In this document: positions 62,968 to 64,000 of the stretch, piece after piece
How the letters are laid out: every line of letters starts with the position of its first letter
Numbering within the stretch: the stretch's first letter is position 1
Source: Zea mays
Taxonomy: Eukaryota; Streptophyta; Magnoliopsida; Poales; Poaceae
Assembly: GCF_902167145.1 (NCBI RefSeq)
Contig: NC_050099.1
Location: 240,014,588 to 240,078,587, forward strand
Length of the DNA stretch: 64,000 nucleotides
Reading direction: 5' to 3'
The notes under the pieces: model-generated
The model's database searches: none
The model's input: the letters and a program-made list of their open reading frames with translations, nothing else
Told to the model about the DNA's origin: nothing
Made by a program: the position numbers and the translations under genes

Positions 62968-64000
62968 GTCAAAGAGGAGGCAGCGGTAGTGGAAAGGGCC
63001 GCCGACCCGCTCCAGGTGCCAACCTTGGGGGCAAAGGGCCCAAGGAGCCCGGGGCCAAGGACGCTAGGCATGCCTCGGTCCATGTAAGTTGTTGGGTGGT
63101 AACAAAATTCGATTATGATTTTGAGTTCCTCGCGTGATTCTCTGCCGCTTCATGCCTTAGCTTGAAGCGCAAGGAGAGCATGTCTATCTTCACCCCTGCC
63201 AAGGCCGTGAAGATGGGCGCGGGGTCATCGGCCGGGGTTGGGACCCATTCCCTCCCTTGGGTTGATGCTGCCTGGGAGGCCCTTCAGTAGGGTGCCGAGG
63301 CGGCCAGGTGTGCCCTAGGGGCAGGCTGGACATGAGGTCCACGCTGCCAAGGTGGCTGCGACGCCTCTGACATTATCTGCCGAGGCCATCCCCGACCCGT
63401 CTGCGAAGACCGAGGGTGGCTGACGCGGCATCAGCGGAGGCGTCGCTGACTCCTTCAGACATATTGATCTCCCTCGTCGACTCCCTGGCTTCTGACTGAG
63501 GCAAGAGGGTGGCTGATGCTGATGAGGCCGGTCCCTCAAGGCGGCCCGAGGTCCCGGTCATGGGACGCACCGCGCTTTTCCCCGACGATGAGGTGAGAAG
63601 TGGTGTTGTCCACGTTGGGAGGGATCCCTTCGAATGTGGAGGCCCACACATTTCTTGGTTGGAGAAAGACGGCGAGCCAATGTACGTCCTCAACAACAAG
63701 GAAGAGCAGGAAATGTGGTCTAAGTTCCAGCTCATGGCTAGGGTAAGAAGATCGAGCATCTTGCGACATACTCCTTTTCATAGGGCGTGTCTTGATGGTG
63801 TCCATTTTCTTCTTAGGGTCTCATGGTGAAGTTCGTGGCCAAGTCCATCTTCCTTCGCTACGAGCATGACATCTGGGACACGCTGCTGCACCAGAGGGGC
63901 TTGCTTGATCAATTAAATGAGCAGCTTGCCTAGAAAAGCGCCGAGGCGGTAGATCACCTGACGCTGTGCTTGGAGCTTAGAAACGAGGTCGCGGCCACAT
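62968..64000 (+). pseudogene. PF04195-type protein, 3' exons (continues past the window)
   Basis: This continues the gene split at 60214. After a probable intron (63084-63160) the text LKRKESMSIFTPAKAVKMGAGSS appears. Later VRSGVVHVGRDPFECGGPHISWLEKDGEPMYVLNNKEEQEMW (about 63590-63720) is followed by a GT-AG intron at 63743-63816 and then GLMVKFVAKSIFLRYEHDIWDTLLHQRGLLDQLNEQLA. A coiled-coil-like tail runs to the window edge. Stops occur at several places (for example TAG at 63931-63933). Similar C-terminal segments are known from plant 'putative gypsy type transposon' predictions. Confidence 0.6.

Larger units (their letters stand above)
47269..64000 (+). mobile_element. Gypsy-like LTR element with PF04195-type gene, runs off the window
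   Basis: The 5' LTR begins TGTCGGTGTTTTGACC (47269) and ends GATACCCGACA (57468), giving TGTCGG...CCGACA inverted ends. It is split by a Copia insertion. The internal region (57469-60214 and 62968-64000) encodes a putative gypsy-type transposon protein and is split by a solo LTR carrying a LINE. The 3' LTR is beyond the window. No RT, integrase or protease is visible in the part seen, so the element may be non-autonomous; this is inference, since its 3' half is missing. Confidence 0.75.

Overview
This window is plant nuclear DNA from a grass, most likely maize (Zea mays) or a close Andropogoneae relative. That call is an inference from the repeats: Sirevirus-type Copia LTRs packed with CACCGGACTGTCCGGTG palindromes, multiple GGGGGAG polypurine tracts, CACTA (En/Spm) transposons, and long-LTR Gypsy elements of the TGTCACACCC...GGGTGTTACA type. 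I see no convincing host gene, tRNA, rRNA or CRISPR. At least 90% of the window is nested transposable elements.

Layout. (1) 1-8725: the 3' end of a plus-strand Sirevirus-like Copia (about 79-2714) sits inside the pol gene of a minus-strand Sirevirus-like Copia (2715-8725, with its 5' LTR at the right). (2) 8726-14129: the right-hand two thirds of a CACTA transposon (copy 1). The minus-strand Copia landed in its transposase gene. The CACTA itself is inserted in a minus-strand Copia gag fragment (14130-14453). (3) 15500-32562: a full-length minus-strand Gypsy element, probably a Tekay/Del chromovirus, with LTRs of about 3.6 kb and a perfect TATTG target duplication. Its right-hand LTR is interrupted by a related solo LTR (25689-29283). 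(4) 33958-37360: another solo LTR of the same superfamily. (5) 37384-45272: a complete CACTA transposon (copy 2) with TIRs, ACA target duplications, subterminal hairpin arrays, a TNP2-type transposase gene carrying one premature stop, and an open second gene of ten exons. (6) 45273-47268: AT-rich anonymous DNA with internal repeats. (7) 47269 to the window end: the 5' LTR and internal region of a plus-strand Gypsy-like element with a PF04195-type protein and apparent introns. A full-length but broken Sirevirus Copia (48569-57422) interrupts its LTR. A solo LTR (60215-62967), itself carrying a 5'-truncated LINE, interrupts its body.

How the parts work together. The Copia and Gypsy elements carry the usual gag, protease, integrase, RT and RNase H modules between LTRs. 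Nearly all have nonsense codons, frameshifts or lost catalytic residues. The two CACTA copies are close siblings in the same orientation. Each has defects the other lacks: copy 2 has a TGA in the transposase and a 561-bp deletion of the DUF4216 region, while copy 1 keeps that region but has other stops and frameshifts. The least expected structures are a long imperfect palindrome (38623-38800) just upstream of the copy 2 transposase start, a decayed extra reading frame upstream of gag in the Gypsy element, and introns inside the right-hand LTR element.
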